In this document: positions 1 to 11,669 of the stretch, piece after piece | Position numbering within the stretch: position 1 is the first letter of the stretch | Layout: each line of letters starts with the position of its first letter | Origin: Wurfbainia villosa | Lineage: Eukaryota > Streptophyta > Magnoliopsida > Zingiberales > Zingiberaceae | Length of the DNA stretch: 64,000 nucleotides | Reading direction: 5' to 3' | NCBI GenBank assembly: GCA_025175895.1 | Contig: CM045987.1 | Span: 37,288,113 to 37,352,112, forward strand | The notes under the pieces: generated by a model | Told to the model about the DNA's origin: nothing | Database searches by the model: none | Seen by the model: only the letters and a program-made list of their open reading frames with translations | Program-made: the position numbers and the translations under genes

Positions 1-908
1 CTAAGCATCATGAGGTGTTAATAGGCTACATTAGGGACCATGAGGAAGAGTTGGGTCTTGCCCACCCATGGATCAAGACCACATAAAGTCCGATCCACTA
101 ATGATGATCCAATCCACTAAAGGTTCATCATTGATCTACCTCACCAACCCCCATATGATAATATGGGCTCCATATATTATTTGTACATTTTCTCCCCGTG
201 TTTAAGATCTCGAGTGTCCGTCGATTAATTAATTTACTAACCATTAATTAATCAACATCTAACTCTTTGAGTTGTACCACTCAACCTTTTCATCATGCCG
301 AACCAAGTCAACCTGCAGGGTTTACATGATGAACCTTATGAGCTCCTCAAGGGGATATCATCATCCTAATATATAGGACACGGTTTCCTCCTATAATCAA
401 CAGCACACCATATAAATAATATCATCTCTCAACATACCGAGCTTATCGATTTAATCTATAAATCTCGCCCATTGGTAAATCAAAGAGATGAGTACTAAGT
501 ATATGTGCCCGTTATTATATTGGGATTAAGAGCATGTACTAAATAATATCTGAGGTCCGATTCAATTATGTAGTCAATAATAAATCGAATCACCTCTAAG
601 TCGGTCCTGCTCAATACACACAAAGTGCACTAGTGTGATTCTATAGTCAAGACACACCAATACCAAATCACACTACAACCATTCCGATGGTTTGTCCAAA
701 GCCATCTCGGTTGTGAGCCTTTACTTATACTTTTCAAGGGGCCGATAACATGATCTCCTGTGTGACATCACACACCATGTTATCTACAATGTAAAGTATT
801 AGACAATATTGCATAACCATAAAAATATGCAAACAATTATCATGTGATTCTTATTCCAAAATAAAGATGTTCATACAAAAGATAGACTTTTCAATATACA
901 TCCCTACA
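1..908 (-). mobile_element. Inverted copia LTR, partial (runs off the left edge)
   Basis: Reverse complement of the first ~900 bp of the Copia-1 3' LTR (compare 6436-7340). Its outer end, ACA at 906-908, is the complement of the family's TGT start. At 909 the sequence switches to plus-strand LTR of the same family, about 1.36 kb into that LTR. This is therefore the 5' LTR of a minus-strand element, or a solo LTR, inserted in the Copia-1 5' LTR. The rest and the left target duplication lie outside the window. Confidence 0.85.
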
Positions 909-1456
909 CAATCTTGGTCGACAAATCCTCTCCCTCTCCTTAGGGCCGGTGGACATCAAGTTGGTGCTTGGTGGTTGGAGCAAGTAAGGAGAAGAAGGGA
1001 GCCGTGTATTCTTCCCTTTGTTCGGAGCGAGCAAGGAAGGGAAGAACGTGATCTAGGAAGCTTCAACTCTTCGAGGATCCTTGCTCACACAACGTTCAAG
1101 AGGGGGATAGGACATACAATAGAAGACCAAGAGGTAAACAAGAGGTATAATTCTTATTTTGGTTTCCTTTTGTTTCTTTGTATTTGCATGTTGCTAATTT
1201 ACTTGGACCCCGAAGATAAACACAAAAACCGGCGATCCGTAGATCATCTATTCCATGGCTAATCGAGGAAAAGAGTTAGGTTTCTTCAACAACTAGTTTG
1301 TTCAAGAGACAACTCTAATCGAATAGCACGGTGAAGGATTAGTTGCTTGGGTAATTCGTCATCGTCTTGGATTAATTTTTTTTAATCCGGGGATGTAGAT
1401 GGGATCGCCATGCACAAGCAACCGAGTCGAGGCGAGAAGCGAAGCTTCGTCCTTCA
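909..1456 (+). repeat. Copia-1 5' LTR, 3' part only
   Basis: Aligns with 7798-8334 of the 3' LTR and ends ...CTTCA two bases before the primer-binding site. The upstream ~1.36 kb, including U3 and the TATA box, is separated by the inverted LTR and lies left of the window. An open frame at 867-1262 spans the junction of the two LTRs and is not a gene. Confidence 0.9.
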
Positions 1457-1458
1457 AG

Positions 1459-1470
1459 TGGTATCAGAGC
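1459..1470 (+). promoter_or_regulatory. Primer-binding site, initiator-Met tRNA
   Basis: TGGTATCAGAGC, the standard plant copia primer-binding site complementary to the 3' end of initiator-Met tRNA, two bases after the LTR end. Confidence 0.95.
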
Positions 1471-2513
1471 CACGATTTCCGGTTTTTTATGTTTAGGATT
1501 CGGTTACTTTTATGCGCTTATCATATTTTGTATGTGCCGGATGATAGTAGGATGTGCATAGGCTAACTTTTTGGTTGTAGGCATAAGATCCAACTATTAT
1601 GGCCATATGTGTGTGTATGTGATTGGATGTGTGTAAATTGTATTATTATTTGAATCCTCGGGGTTGACGAGGTTAGTATTTTATTTTTGTAATTAAGTAC
1701 GGTATTGTTTAGCCACTCTTTTATTTTAGTTTACTTTCGATCTAGATTTCATGTACACTCCTTCGTGGAGTATAGGATCGATGGATGTAAATTAAAATAA
1801 TTATTCTCAGCTCGGATTTCCGGATGACTTGTACATGGCGTAGGGAGGAGCGGAAGAGATGGCGATACGACGGGAGGCATATTGGAGAACAAAAGCCATA
1901 ATAGTTGGAAAATATTTTTTTCATATTTATTGCTTCTTGTTTGATATGCATGTCGTGTGCTAGGAAAATTCCTCAATTTTAAATTACTAAGTGGGAGAGG
2001 GATATTTTTAAAATTCCCACGGCCTCCATTACGATTTGACATGTGATGTAAACAAACTTGCGCGTCGGCTCTGAGTGCCTTCCTCTCCATCGGATGAGTT
2101 TGTTTTGCGGATCACAGGGTTGAATATGGTTATAGGAAATTATTTAGGAGCGTGTGTACTTCCCCATCGGAATGCACATAACCTGAGATAATTGCCTTGC
2201 TACCAAGTAATGGTGCACACTTAGATGCAAATAAGAGTATCCTCCCCATCGTAGTCACTGCTTTTATTTGTAGGGCCGAAGAGAAACCAAGTATTAATTT
2301 TATTTGTCAAAAAATTAGGTTGACAAGATAGTAAAATTAATGGGTAAAACCTCTTCTTACAAATGTAGAATTCGTATACGTCCACACGATCGTGGCATAC
2401 GATTTTCTCGGTGTTTTGAGGTGTTGGTTGATTTTAAAATTTTATTGTTTGAGGAATCAATAATTTTTTGAAATCTAATGTTTTGATCTATGTGATTCTT
2501 AGGTTTTTCAAAA
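1471..2513 (+). other. Copia-1 untranslated leader
   Basis: About 1 kb of AT-rich leader between the primer-binding site and the gag start. No conserved protein is visible in any frame. Short minus-strand open frames here (1742-2090) show no family resemblance. Confidence 0.7.
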
Positions 2514-3310
2514 ATGACTTTCAACCCGCTTGTTGTGATACTAAAAGAGAATAAACTTACTGGACCCAATTATGTTGATTGGAAAAGGAATCTTGATATT
2601 GTCTTGACTGCTGAGGAGTACAAGTATGTACTCTTTGAAGAGTGTCCTCCTAAGCCCGCAGATGATTCTGGGGAAAAAGAGAAAGAGAGTTATAAAAAGT
2701 GGATTAAGGCTAATGAGATGGCGCGGTGTTACATTTTAGCTTCTATGTCAAATGTATTACAACATCAGCATCAAGCCATGCCCACTGCTTATGACATGAT
2801 GCTCAATTTCAAGGAGCTTTTCGGACACCAGAATCGGGCTACTAGGCAGGAAGCCATGAGGAATTTGATGACGATCACCATGATCGAGGGAACACCCATG
2901 AGGGATCATGTTCTCAAGATGATGGCTCATTTGAATGAGCTGGAAGTCCTTGGAGCTGAGATTGACGGGGAAACCCAGGTCGATATCATTCTCCAGTCTC
3001 TACCTAGGAGTTTTGAGCAGTTTTTCCTGAACTACAACATAAATAAGAGGTTGTATTCGTTGGCGGAGCTTCTGACAAAACTCTAAGCAGCAGAGGGCCT
3101 TTTTCGTCAGAGTGCTCAGGCTCAGGCCATGGTTGCCCAGAAGGTTTCGACTTCTATGTCGAAAGGCAAGAAGAAGAAGAAACAAAGTGGAGCAAAGGTG
3201 GCGGGAGGATCTCAGGGAGGAGTGAAGAAGCCGAAAGGCAAGTGCTTCACTTGCAAGCAAACCAGACATTGGAAGAAGGACTGCCCCAACCAGAAGCAGA
3301 ACAAAGGTAT
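2514..3310 (+). pseudogene. Copia-1 gag (UBN2-type) with zinc knuckle, broken
   Basis: Gag forms the virus-like particle and packages the element RNA. The frame opens at ATG 2514 and matches copia gag of the UBN2 type: the WKRNLDIVL motif near residue 23, then AMRNLM and ILQSLPRSFEQF near its end. An in-frame TAA ends it at 3084-3086, but gag sequence continues. A canonical CX2CX4HX4C zinc knuckle (CFTCKQTRHWKKDC) lies at about 3243-3284 in a basic, lysine-rich stretch. The stop makes this a pseudogene. The frame then shifts into protease. Confidence 0.88.
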
Positions 3311-3327
3311 ATCTTTTGGTCTAGTAG

Positions 3328-3525
3328 TTGAAAACATGTTTAGCGGTGTTAACTACCGACACCTGGTGTGTAGATACGAGAGCCACTGATCATGTCTGCA
3401 ATACTTTACAGGAGTTCCAAGAAACCAGACAACTGGCTAAGGGGGAGATTATCGTTTACTTGGGTGATGCTACTAAAGTGGCGACTGTTGCTGTGGGAGA
3501 TGTTTATTTGTCTTTTGATAAATAA
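3328..3525 (+). pseudogene. Copia-1 aspartic protease, catalytic motif altered
   Basis: Matches the copia protease, which cleaves the gag-pol polyprotein. The active-site region reads WCVDTRATDHVCN where functional copies have D-S/T-G-A. The glycine after Asp-Thr is Arg, so the enzyme would be inactive. The frame ends at 3525 and the rest of the domain (LISVSKLFLDGYSI) continues in another frame from about 3526, showing a frameshift. Confidence 0.85.
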
Positions 3526-4735
3526 AACTTTGGTCCTGAGAAATTGCCATTATATACCTTTATTTAGAAAGAATTTAATTTCGGTTTCTAAATTGTTTTT
3601 GGATGGATATTCTATTTCTTTTAATGACAGAGTTGTTATAAAAAGGAAGACGGAGATTATCTATTCTGGTGCATTGATAGCAAATTTATATACCCTTGAA
3701 CCAAAAGCTCCCACGATGCAAATAGAAGTAAATAACTCATCTTCTAAATCTAATAAGAGAAAAGAACCTTCGAAAATGAACCAAACATATCTTTGGCATC
3801 TAAGGTTAGGTCATATTAACCTAAGTAGAATTAAAAGGTTGATAACTGATGGACCTCTAGGTTCATTAGTGGTGGAAGCTTTCCCAACCTGTAAATCTTG
3901 CTTGGAAGGTAAAATGACCAAGAGGCCTTTTAAGGCCAAGGGGTATAGAGCCAAAGATTTGTTGGAATTGGTTTATTCTGATTTGTGTGGTCCTATGTCT
4001 ATCCAGGATAGTGGTGGTTTTGAATATTTCCTCTCTTTTATAGATGATTATTCAATATATGAATACATTTAATTGATGCGCCGCACAAGTCTGAATGCTT
4101 TGACAGGTTCAAAGAATTCAAGGATAATGTGGAGAAACATCAAGGTAAAAGTATCAAGACACTACGATCTGATCGTGGTGGTTAGTACCACTTGGGAGTG
4201 TTTAAGAATTACTTATCAGAGGCTGGGATTCAATCCCAATTGTCTGCACCTAGCACACCCCAGCAGAATGCTGTAGCGGAGCAAAGGAAAAGGACTCTTA
4301 TGGAGATGGTTATATCGATGATGAGTTATTCTGAGTTACCAGATTCGTTCTAGGGGTATGCTCTGGATACGACAGTGTATATTCTGAACTTGGTACCATC
4401 TAAATCAGTGTCATTTACTCCCACAGAATTGTGGATTGGGCGAAAGCCTAGTCTGAGACATATTTGGAATTGGGGGAGTCCAGCACATGTGATGAAGGCA
4501 GATGCTGGCAAGTTGGAACCTCGTACAGAAGTGCGCATGTTCGTAGGCTATCCTAGAGGAACGAAAGGTGGTTTGTTTTATAGTCCTAGAGATCAGATGG
4601 TGATCGTTAGCACGAACGCTAGATTTCTAGAGGAAGACTATGTGATGAACCACAAGCCCATGAATAAGATTGTTCTAGAGGAATTGAGAGGGGAAGTAAC
4701 TACTTCAGTACCACCGGTATAAGAGGATATACCAC
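3526..4735 (+). pseudogene. Copia-1 end of protease and integrase, broken
   Basis: Copia integrase inserts the cDNA in the genome. The N-terminal zinc-binding HHCC region is visible (LWHLRLGH... then CKSCLEG) at 3785-3910. The catalytic core starts at VYSDLCGPM near 3975. A stop near 4070 followed by frame changes breaks the core. The second Asp (TLRSDRGG, about 4160) and the Glu region (NAVAEQRKR, about 4270) survive in other frames. The C-terminal part 4375-4722 (TPTELWIGRKPSLRHIWNWG) is the usual region between integrase and RT. Confidence 0.88.
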
Positions 4736-5700
4736 AAGTGACTACACCGCGTGTCACAGAGAATACACAGGTGATACCTCATCGTAGTGGGAGGGTTGTT
4801 AGACAGTCTGATAGATTTATGTTCTTGGGAGAATCTTGTGATTTGGTCCCTGGCAAACATGAACGTGATCCCTAGACATATGACGAGGAAATCCAAGATA
4901 AAGATGCAGTATCTTGGCAAAGTGAAATGAATTCTGAGATAGAATCTATGGATTCAAATCAGGTTTGAGAGCTAGTAGAACCATCCAATGGTGTAAAAAC
5001 CATTAGATGCAAGTAGATCTACAAAAGAAAGAGAGGAATAGATGGGAAGGTTGAGACATTCAAAGCAAGGCTTATTGTGAAAGGGTATACTTAGAAAGAG
5101 GGTATCGATTATGAGGAGACTTTTTCATCGGTGGCCATGCTTAAGTCTATCCGAATTCTCTTATGTATTACTACTCATATGGATTATGAGGTGTGGCAGA
5201 TGGATGTCAAGACAGCTTTCCTTAATGGAAGTCTTGATGAAAACATCTATATGAAGCAACCAGAGGGATTCATTGCAAAAGGCAAAGAGCATCTTGTGTG
5301 CAAGCTTAATCGATCCATTTATGGATTGAAGCAATCTTTGAGATCTTGGAACATCCACTTTGATGAGGTAATCTAGTCTTATGGATTTATTCAAAGTTTG
5401 GATGAGTCTTGTGTATACAAGATGTGTGACAGAAATGTAGTGGTATTTCTTGTACTATATGTAGATGCCATTTTGTTAATTGACAACAATGTCAATGTGT
5501 TATCAGACGTAAGGGTATGGTTGTCCAAACAATTTGATATGAAGGACTTGCGAGAAGTGGGACACATCCTTGGGATCAAGGTTATAAGTGATCGCAGGAA
5601 AAGGATGTTTTGCTTGTCTCAAGCTTCATACATAGACACTATTTTGGCTCATTTTAGCATGCAGAACTCCAAGAAAGATTTTATACCTCTTAGGCATAGA
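4736..5700 (+). pseudogene. Copia-1 reverse transcriptase, broken, catalytic Asp lost
   Basis: RT copies element RNA into cDNA. Recognised by WQMDVKTAFLNGSLDE (about 5195), SIYGLKQS (about 5320) and the active-site region LVLYVDAILLI (about 5450). The hallmark copia motif is YVDD; the second Asp is Ala here. Several stops interrupt the frame before 5131 and one lies at 5374-5376. Both the active-site change and the stops show a dead enzyme. Confidence 0.92.
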
Positions 5701-6402
5701 GTTCATTTATCTAAAGAGATGTGTCCTAGAACATCAAAAGAGATAGAGGAGATGAAGGCGGTTCCTTATGCTTCGGCAGTAGGAAGCCTCATGTATTCTA
5801 TGTTATGTACGAGGCCGGATATCTGCTATGCCGTAGGCATGGTTAGCAGATATCAGAGTAATCCAGGACAGGGACATTGGACTGCGATAAAGCATATATT
5901 GAAGTACTTGAGAAGGACTATGGATTATATGATGGTATACCAGATAGATCAATTACTTCATGTGGGTTACACAGATTCTGACTTCCAATCAAATACGGAT
6001 AACAGTAAGTCTACCTCGGGTTTTGTGTTTACTTTGGGAGGTTGAGCCATTATATGGAAGAGTGTCAAACAGAAATGTGTGGCGGACTCCACCATGGAAG
6101 CTGTATGGCTCATGAAATTCTTGATGGACTTGGATGTGATTTCTGGTTTGCCAAGAACTATCACAATTTATTGTGATAACAGTGGTGCAGTTGCAAACTC
6201 GAAGGAACCACGAGCCCATAAGGCAAGCAAACACATAGAGCGCAAGTACCACCTGATATTAGAGATCGTAATGGAGGTAGAAGTTGTTGTCGCCTAGATT
6301 GCATTAGAGGATGACCAGGTAGATCCTTTCACTAAGGCCCTTCAAGAGAGAGCTTTTGATAGACATGTGGAGGGAATGGGAATAAAATGTATGACAGTAT
6401 GA
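5701..6402 (+). pseudogene. Copia-1 RNase H, broken
   Basis: The C-terminal pol domain that removes the RNA strand. YASAVGSLMYSMLCTRPDI (about 5768) is the copia connection motif. HVGYTDSDFQSNTDNSKST (about 5960) and TIYCDNSGAVANSKEP (about 6160) are RNase H core segments. A stop falls at 6043-6045 and another near 6296. The frame closes with TGA at 6400-6402, just before the polypurine tract. Confidence 0.9.
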
Positions 6403-6423
6403 GGACAGCATAGTCTGTTAGTA

Positions 6424-6435
6424 TAAGTGGGAGAT
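6424..6435 (+). promoter_or_regulatory. Polypurine tract of Copia-1
   Basis: TAAGTGGGAGAT directly before the 3' LTR start TGTTGGG. It primes plus-strand cDNA synthesis in LTR elements. Confidence 0.85.
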
Positions 6436-7343
6436 TGTTGGGATCTATACTGAAAAGTCTACCTTTTGTATGAACATCTTTATTTTTGAAATGAGAATCA
6501 CATGATCATTGTTTGCATATTTATGGTTATGCATATTGTTTAATGCATTACATTGTAGATAACATGGTGTGTAGTGTCACACAGGATATCATGTTATCAG
6601 TTCCTTGTAGAGTATAAGTAGAGGCTCACAACTGAGATGGTTTTGGACAAACCATTAGTATGGTTGTAGTGTGATTTGGTATTAGTTTGTCTTGACCATA
6701 GATTTACACTAGTACACATTGTGTGTATTGAGCAGGACCGACTTAGAGGTGATTCAATTTATTGCTGACTACATAATTGAATTGGACCTCGGATATTATG
6801 GTGTACATGCTCTTAATCCCAATATAATAACGGGGACATGTACTTAGTATTTATTTCTTTGATTTACTAATGGACGAGATTTATAGAGTAAATTGATAGG
6901 CTCGGTAAGTTGGGAAATGATATTATTTACATGGTGTGTCGTTGATTATAGGAGGAAACCATGTCCTATATATTAGGATAATGTTGTCCCCTTGAGGAGC
7001 TCATAAGGATCATCATGTAAACCCTGCTGGTGGACTTGGTATGGCATGATGATAAGGTTGAGTGATACTACTCATGGAGTTAGATGTTGATTAATTAATC
7101 GCCAATAAATTTATTAATTGATTGACATTCGATATCTTAAACACGATGAGATATTTGTACAATTAATATATGGAGCCCATATTTATTTATGAGGGTTGGT
7201 GAGGTAGATCAATGATAATCCTCTAGTGAAATGGATTATCATTAATGGATCGGACTTTATGTGGGCTAGATCTATTGGGTGGCCAAGATCGAACTTCTCC
7301 TCATGGTCCCTATTGTAGCCTATTAAAACCCTCATAAAGCCTA

Positions 7344-7529
7344 GATTCGATGGTGGAGATTAAATATCTAGATCCGACGGTGGAGATTAAATCCCTAGAT
7401 CCGACGGTGGAGATTAAATCTCTAGATCCGACGGTGGGGGTTAAATCTCATAATCCGATGGTGGAGATTAAATCCCTAGATCCGACGATGGAGATTAAAT
7501 CTCTAGATTCGACGGTGGAGATTGAATGG
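7344..7529 (+). repeat. 27-bp tandem repeat in the copia LTR U3
   Basis: Seven consecutive 27-bp units of the type GATCCGACGGTGGAGATTAA plus seven bases, starting at 7344, 7371, 7398, 7425, 7452, 7479 and 7506. The last unit ends 17 bp before the TATA box. A related LTR at 48716-50816 has about 11 units of 26 bp in the same place. The LTR at 11670-13413 has only one degenerate unit. Confidence 0.95.
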
Positions 7530-7546
7530 AGGCTTAAGACTAACTC

Positions 7547-7554
7547 TATAAAAA
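7547..7554 (+). promoter_or_regulatory. TATA box of the copia LTR
   Basis: TATAAAAA inside the 3' LTR, just downstream of the 27-bp array. The same position in the minus-strand copies reads TATAAATA (12470-12477 and 49560-49567), supporting it as the LTR core promoter. Confidence 0.75.
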
Positions 7555-8334
7555 GGGGGCCAAGGCTTGGGCGGCATGGATGACTAAGAGAGGCTATGGT
7601 TTGCTTCCAAAGCTTTGGGCAGCAACTAGGTTTTGGCTAGGGTTTGTTGGTCGGCAACTAGGAGGTGGCTAGGGTTTGCTTCTCATCTTGGGTGGCAGCA
7701 ACCTAGGGTTGGCTTCTCTTTTTGGCTGGCAACAACAAGACCTATCATCAAGACTTGGCCGACACCTCTCCCTCTCCTTTGGCCTGCAGCAAGAGATGAA
7801 TCTTGGCTGGCAAATCCTCTCCCTCTGCTTAGGGTCGGTGGACATCAAGTTAGTGCTTGGTGGTTTGCGCAAGTAAAGAGAAGAAGGGAGCCATGTATTC
7901 TTCTCTTTGTTCGGAGCGAGCAAGGAAGAGAAGAACATGATCTAGGAAGCTTCAACTCTTCGAGGATCGTTGCCCACACAACGTTCAAGAGGAGGATAGG
8001 ACATACAATAGAAGAGCAAGAGGTATAATTCTTGTTTTGGTTTCCTTTTGTTTCTTTGTATTTGCATGTGGCTAATTTACTTGGACCCCGAAGATAAACA
8101 CAAAAACCGGCGATCCGTACATCATCTATTCCATGGCTAATCGAGGAAAAGAGTTAGGTTGATTGAACAACTAGTTTGTTCAGGAGACCACTCTAATCGA
8201 ATAGCACAAGGATGGATCGATTGCTTGGGTAATTCGTCATCGTCTTGGAATAATTTTTTTTAATCTGGGGACATAGATGGGATCACCATGCACAAGCGAC
8301 CGAGTCGAGGCGAGAAGCGAAGCTTCGTCCATCA

Positions 8335-9007
8335 CGAACTGGCAATCGACTGTTATACCTCAATACTAAGGTTTAACACCCCAAGTATTATCCCTTCATA
8401 CTTGATAGACCACCCTTAGCCTAGATCAAAGCCTTCTAGCCACCTCCATCAGCCTCACGCCTATCGGATCCCTTCAAGTCCTCCATGACATGTTCATCCA
8501 TACGCTAGCCTTTAGGTGCTTCCGTCGGCTATTGTCAACTAACTGCGTCTACTTTGCCAAGGTACATTTGGACTTTTTCCGCCAAGGTAAATGCTTGGAT
8601 ATTACGTTGCCAAACATTGGACTTATGCTGCCAAGACTACATGCTTGGACTTTAAGCCACCAATATCATACCCTTGGACTTCCCGATTGCCAATCATCCA
8701 TGGACTTTCACAGCCAAAGTTCACTAGGACTTTACGCCACCAACACTACACACTTAGACTTATGCCGCCAAGGCTATTCCTTTGGACTTTCCTTGCCAAG
8801 TATCTGTGACTTGGACTTTCTATTTCCAAGACCCATGCTTGGACTTTCCAATTGCTAAGTACCCATGACATAGACTTTACCATTGCCAAGACCCATGCTT
8901 GGACTTTTCGTGACAATCACATTGTCAATAGTTTTTTCAAACATCAAAATGCTACTCGAGTCAAACTCGAGTCTAGTCAATCATGACATGGGCCTATTGT
9001 ACTAACA
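8335..9007 (-). repeat. TRG-1 3' LTR, remaining part
   Basis: Reverse complement of the TRG-2 LTR. The LTR outer end (ACTAACA, complement of TGTTAGT) is at 9001-9007, directly followed by a complemented polypurine tract. The left part is displaced by Copia-1. Confidence 0.88.
8558..8915 (-). repeat. GTCCAAG...CTTGGC stem-loop array in the TRG-1 LTR
   Basis: About a dozen diverged units of roughly 25-35 bp, seen on this strand as GCCAAG(n)CTTGGACTT. Each unit pairs CCAAN with NTTGG. It is homologous to the arrays at 57028-57365, 62281-62640 and 28370-28720. Confidence 0.85.
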
Positions 9008-10878
9008 ATCTCCCCCTTTTTGATATTTGACAACACCTTTATGTTACGCTAACCAATAAACTCAAACTTAACTCTTCCAATGCCAAAGTATAGTGAAGGT
9101 TTACCTAACTTAAACCTCACTTCTCCCCCTTTGTTACACATCAAAAAGACTACAAATGGTATCCATGTCTCATATCTCAATGAAATCTTTTATTCTTTTC
9201 CTTGGTCCAAAAATATTTTGGATGCCTTCACTCTTCATAGTGATAAGTCCAATATCACTAAATGAGAGGCAATCTTCACTTCTCTAATTTACCCCCTTTG
9301 GTGAGCACAATGAGGTTTTCCAAACCCTTCATGTCTCCTCATTTAAGGATTAATACTCATCCATCATCCCTTGATGGATAAACTCCCCCTAAAAGTTTAT
9401 TCTTCCTTGACCATTGCACCAACAATGTTCTTGGAGAGACCCTAAGTCAATAGGAACTCTAAACAATCGAAAATAAGGGTAAAGATTTATCTTTGAACTT
9501 TCACCTCCCTTAACATTCGATTTTCACCCTAAACACCTCTTCTAATTATTTTCCAATGAATCTTTCACCCTTCCGATGCTTTCCAAAGCATATCCTAGGG
9601 TTAGGAGCAGTTAGGGTAGCCTAAAGTTGTTGATAAATGGCTGAACTGACCTTGTTTAGTCAAAATCAGCTTCAAAAGTCGACTCAATAAGGAACCAGTG
9701 AATTGCCATCAACTCCAGTCGACTTCCCAAAGCGCCAGTCGACTGGTTTCTTCAAATGCAGAAAACTAGTTTTTAGAAATGGAATTTTCAAATACATAAG
9801 TAAATATATGTAATTTGAAAAATCACAAAATTTATACGTATAATACTTATGTCAAATACAATGGGTGAAAAATATTTGTAAATTAAAATACCCATGAAAT
9901 TGTGAGATTGATATAAAGTTAAAACCATTGATAACTTTAATGTTCTAAGCCTACTTTGTACCAACGTCATCAATGGTGATTGCTATCAAAAGATAGGCTT
10001 CGCCAAGGTTTTTCAAAATGATTTTGAAATATTTTTAAAACCTATTTTGAACCATGGTCTGCGGGCTCAATGCACATGACTTGTACATAAGCTTTCCTCA
10101 TGATTCAACCATGTTATAATGAGTTTGTGTTCATCTAGATGAAGCATCTATAAACCTTAAACTTAACTCATTTTCCTAACATTTCACATGTATCTAGGGT
10201 GTAACAATAGACACACATGTCAATTTAATGTCTTTGTGAGATGTGGGTTTTGTTCTTTCTAAACTAAGGTCTTGTGCATTTTATCTAGGTAACTCTATTT
10301 GATTCTCTTATCATGGGACTTCAAATCATGACATTGTCCTTAAATCAATTTTATTAACCAAAATGCATGAATGATGATCATGGCATAAGAATGTGCATAA
10401 TTTAAAGCATAGCCAATAATCATGATGTCATGGCATAAACATAAGTTTAAATACAAACATGACATAATTACCCTAAATATTAATCATGGCATTTTATAAG
10501 ATTAAATGAAACATAATGCCATGACATGGCAAGGCAAACAAAGCATGCCAAATATATAAAATACAAAGGTATATAATACCTATGTTTTAAAGAAAATTTA
10601 CTATTTTCTAGAATTATGTCCATTTTGCCATAATAACATAAATTCTCAAGTGTGCCAAAAACGAAAAATGACACACCATTGACTCTAAACCTAATTGTGC
10701 CAACTTTAATTGATTTTTCACACTTCTTAATTATATTAACACATCCTAAAATCTTTTAGGACATAAATATCATTATATTTCCAAGGTACCCTATTATCTT
10801 GAAAATGTCCTAAAGTGTCAACTTCACCATGGTTAGGTTAACTACCCATCAAATTGAGGTTGAAACACCCTGACCCAT
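9008..10878 (-). other. TRG-1 non-coding 3' region with multiple polypurine tracts
   Basis: No coding sequence in about 1.9 kb. On the minus strand the AGGGGGAG type of tract appears four times (complements at 9008-9019, 9122-9131, 9290-9299 and 9381-9389); the first abuts the LTR. Two CAGTCGACT palindromes lie near 9715-9745. It aligns with 60163-62084 of TRG-2, including the motif near 9990 (rc of 61020-61060). Multiplied polypurine tracts are described for Sireviruses. Confidence 0.82.
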
Positions 10879-11669
10879 CTAGCATGAGGGAATCATGCTC
10901 CTAGGAACCCAAAATCTATTTGGGCTCCTTGGGTTAACTAGGTACTCAATAGGGATATCCTACCTAGCTACCTTCCTAATGGCCCTCCTAGGCTTTGAAA
11001 CCTTGGTCATTTTGGTCTTGTCAAGGTTAACCCTAGGGATGACTTCCCTTGTGACCTTCTTAGTGGCTTCCCTAGGTTTATTTGAAACCTTAGCCACTAG
11101 AAACCTACCATTGTTAGCCTTAGGGATGACTTCTCTAGTAACTTTGGTTTTCCTAGACCTAGGAGTGGTTCCATAGTCAAATGGAACAATGTGGTAGGTG
11201 GGCCTATTTACCTTGGACTTAGGCTTGTGACCCAAGCCTTTATTGTCCTTAGATACACCTTGTTTATTTGAACCTAAGTTTTGTCCATTAGAACCTAGAA
11301 TCTTATTTTCTATCTTTCTAGGAGTCTTTTCCATTTTCTCAAACTTTGATATCGAAGCTTGATTTTCTAACTCTAATTTTTTCAATTTTGAATTTTAATT
11401 CTTTCTTTGGGAATGACTCTTCCTAGGCATATGTCTACACTTCTTTGGGTTAATGCCTAGGTTGTTCTCTATCTTCCTAATGGTTTTCTTAGGTAGAATA
11501 GTTCTAGGATTGTTGGTTCTAGATTTGTCCTTGGATCTAATCTAACAACCCTTAGCACCTAAAAAATAAAATCTATTTCTAGCATGCGTTTCATGAAAAA
11601 TAGCAAGTGCATTAAAATTATTCCTAATATGCTTCTTGATACTAAAATTTGAAGGTGCATTAATAAATA

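Larger units (their letters stand above)
909..8334 (+). mobile_element. Copia-1, Ty1/copia retrotransposon with decayed pol
   Basis: The layout is a truncated 5' LTR (909-1456), iMet primer-binding site, gag, protease, integrase, RT, RNase H, polypurine tract and 3' LTR (6436-8334). The domain order PR-INT-RT-RH identifies Ty1/copia; gag and integrase text resembles the Tork/Angela group, but the lineage is tentative. Many stops and frameshifts break pol. It is inserted in the TRG-1 3' LTR: sequence resuming at 8335 aligns with TRG-1 5' LTR sequence near 16645. The right-hand target duplication is probably CGAAC (8335-8339); the left copy is outside the window. Confidence 0.93.
6436..8334 (+). 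repeat. Copia-1 3' LTR (1,899 bp)
   Basis: Starts TGTTGGG after the polypurine tract and ends CATCA at 8334. It contains a 7 x 27 bp minisatellite (7344-7529), a TATA box (7547-7554) and a transcribed part that matches 909-1456. Open frames at 7633-8028 and nearby are chance frames in LTR DNA. Confidence 0.93.

Noticed and set aside
867..1262. 131-residue open frame
   Set aside because: It spans the junction of two LTRs in opposite orientation and has no family resemblance; the related frame at 7633-8028 lies in the 3' LTR.
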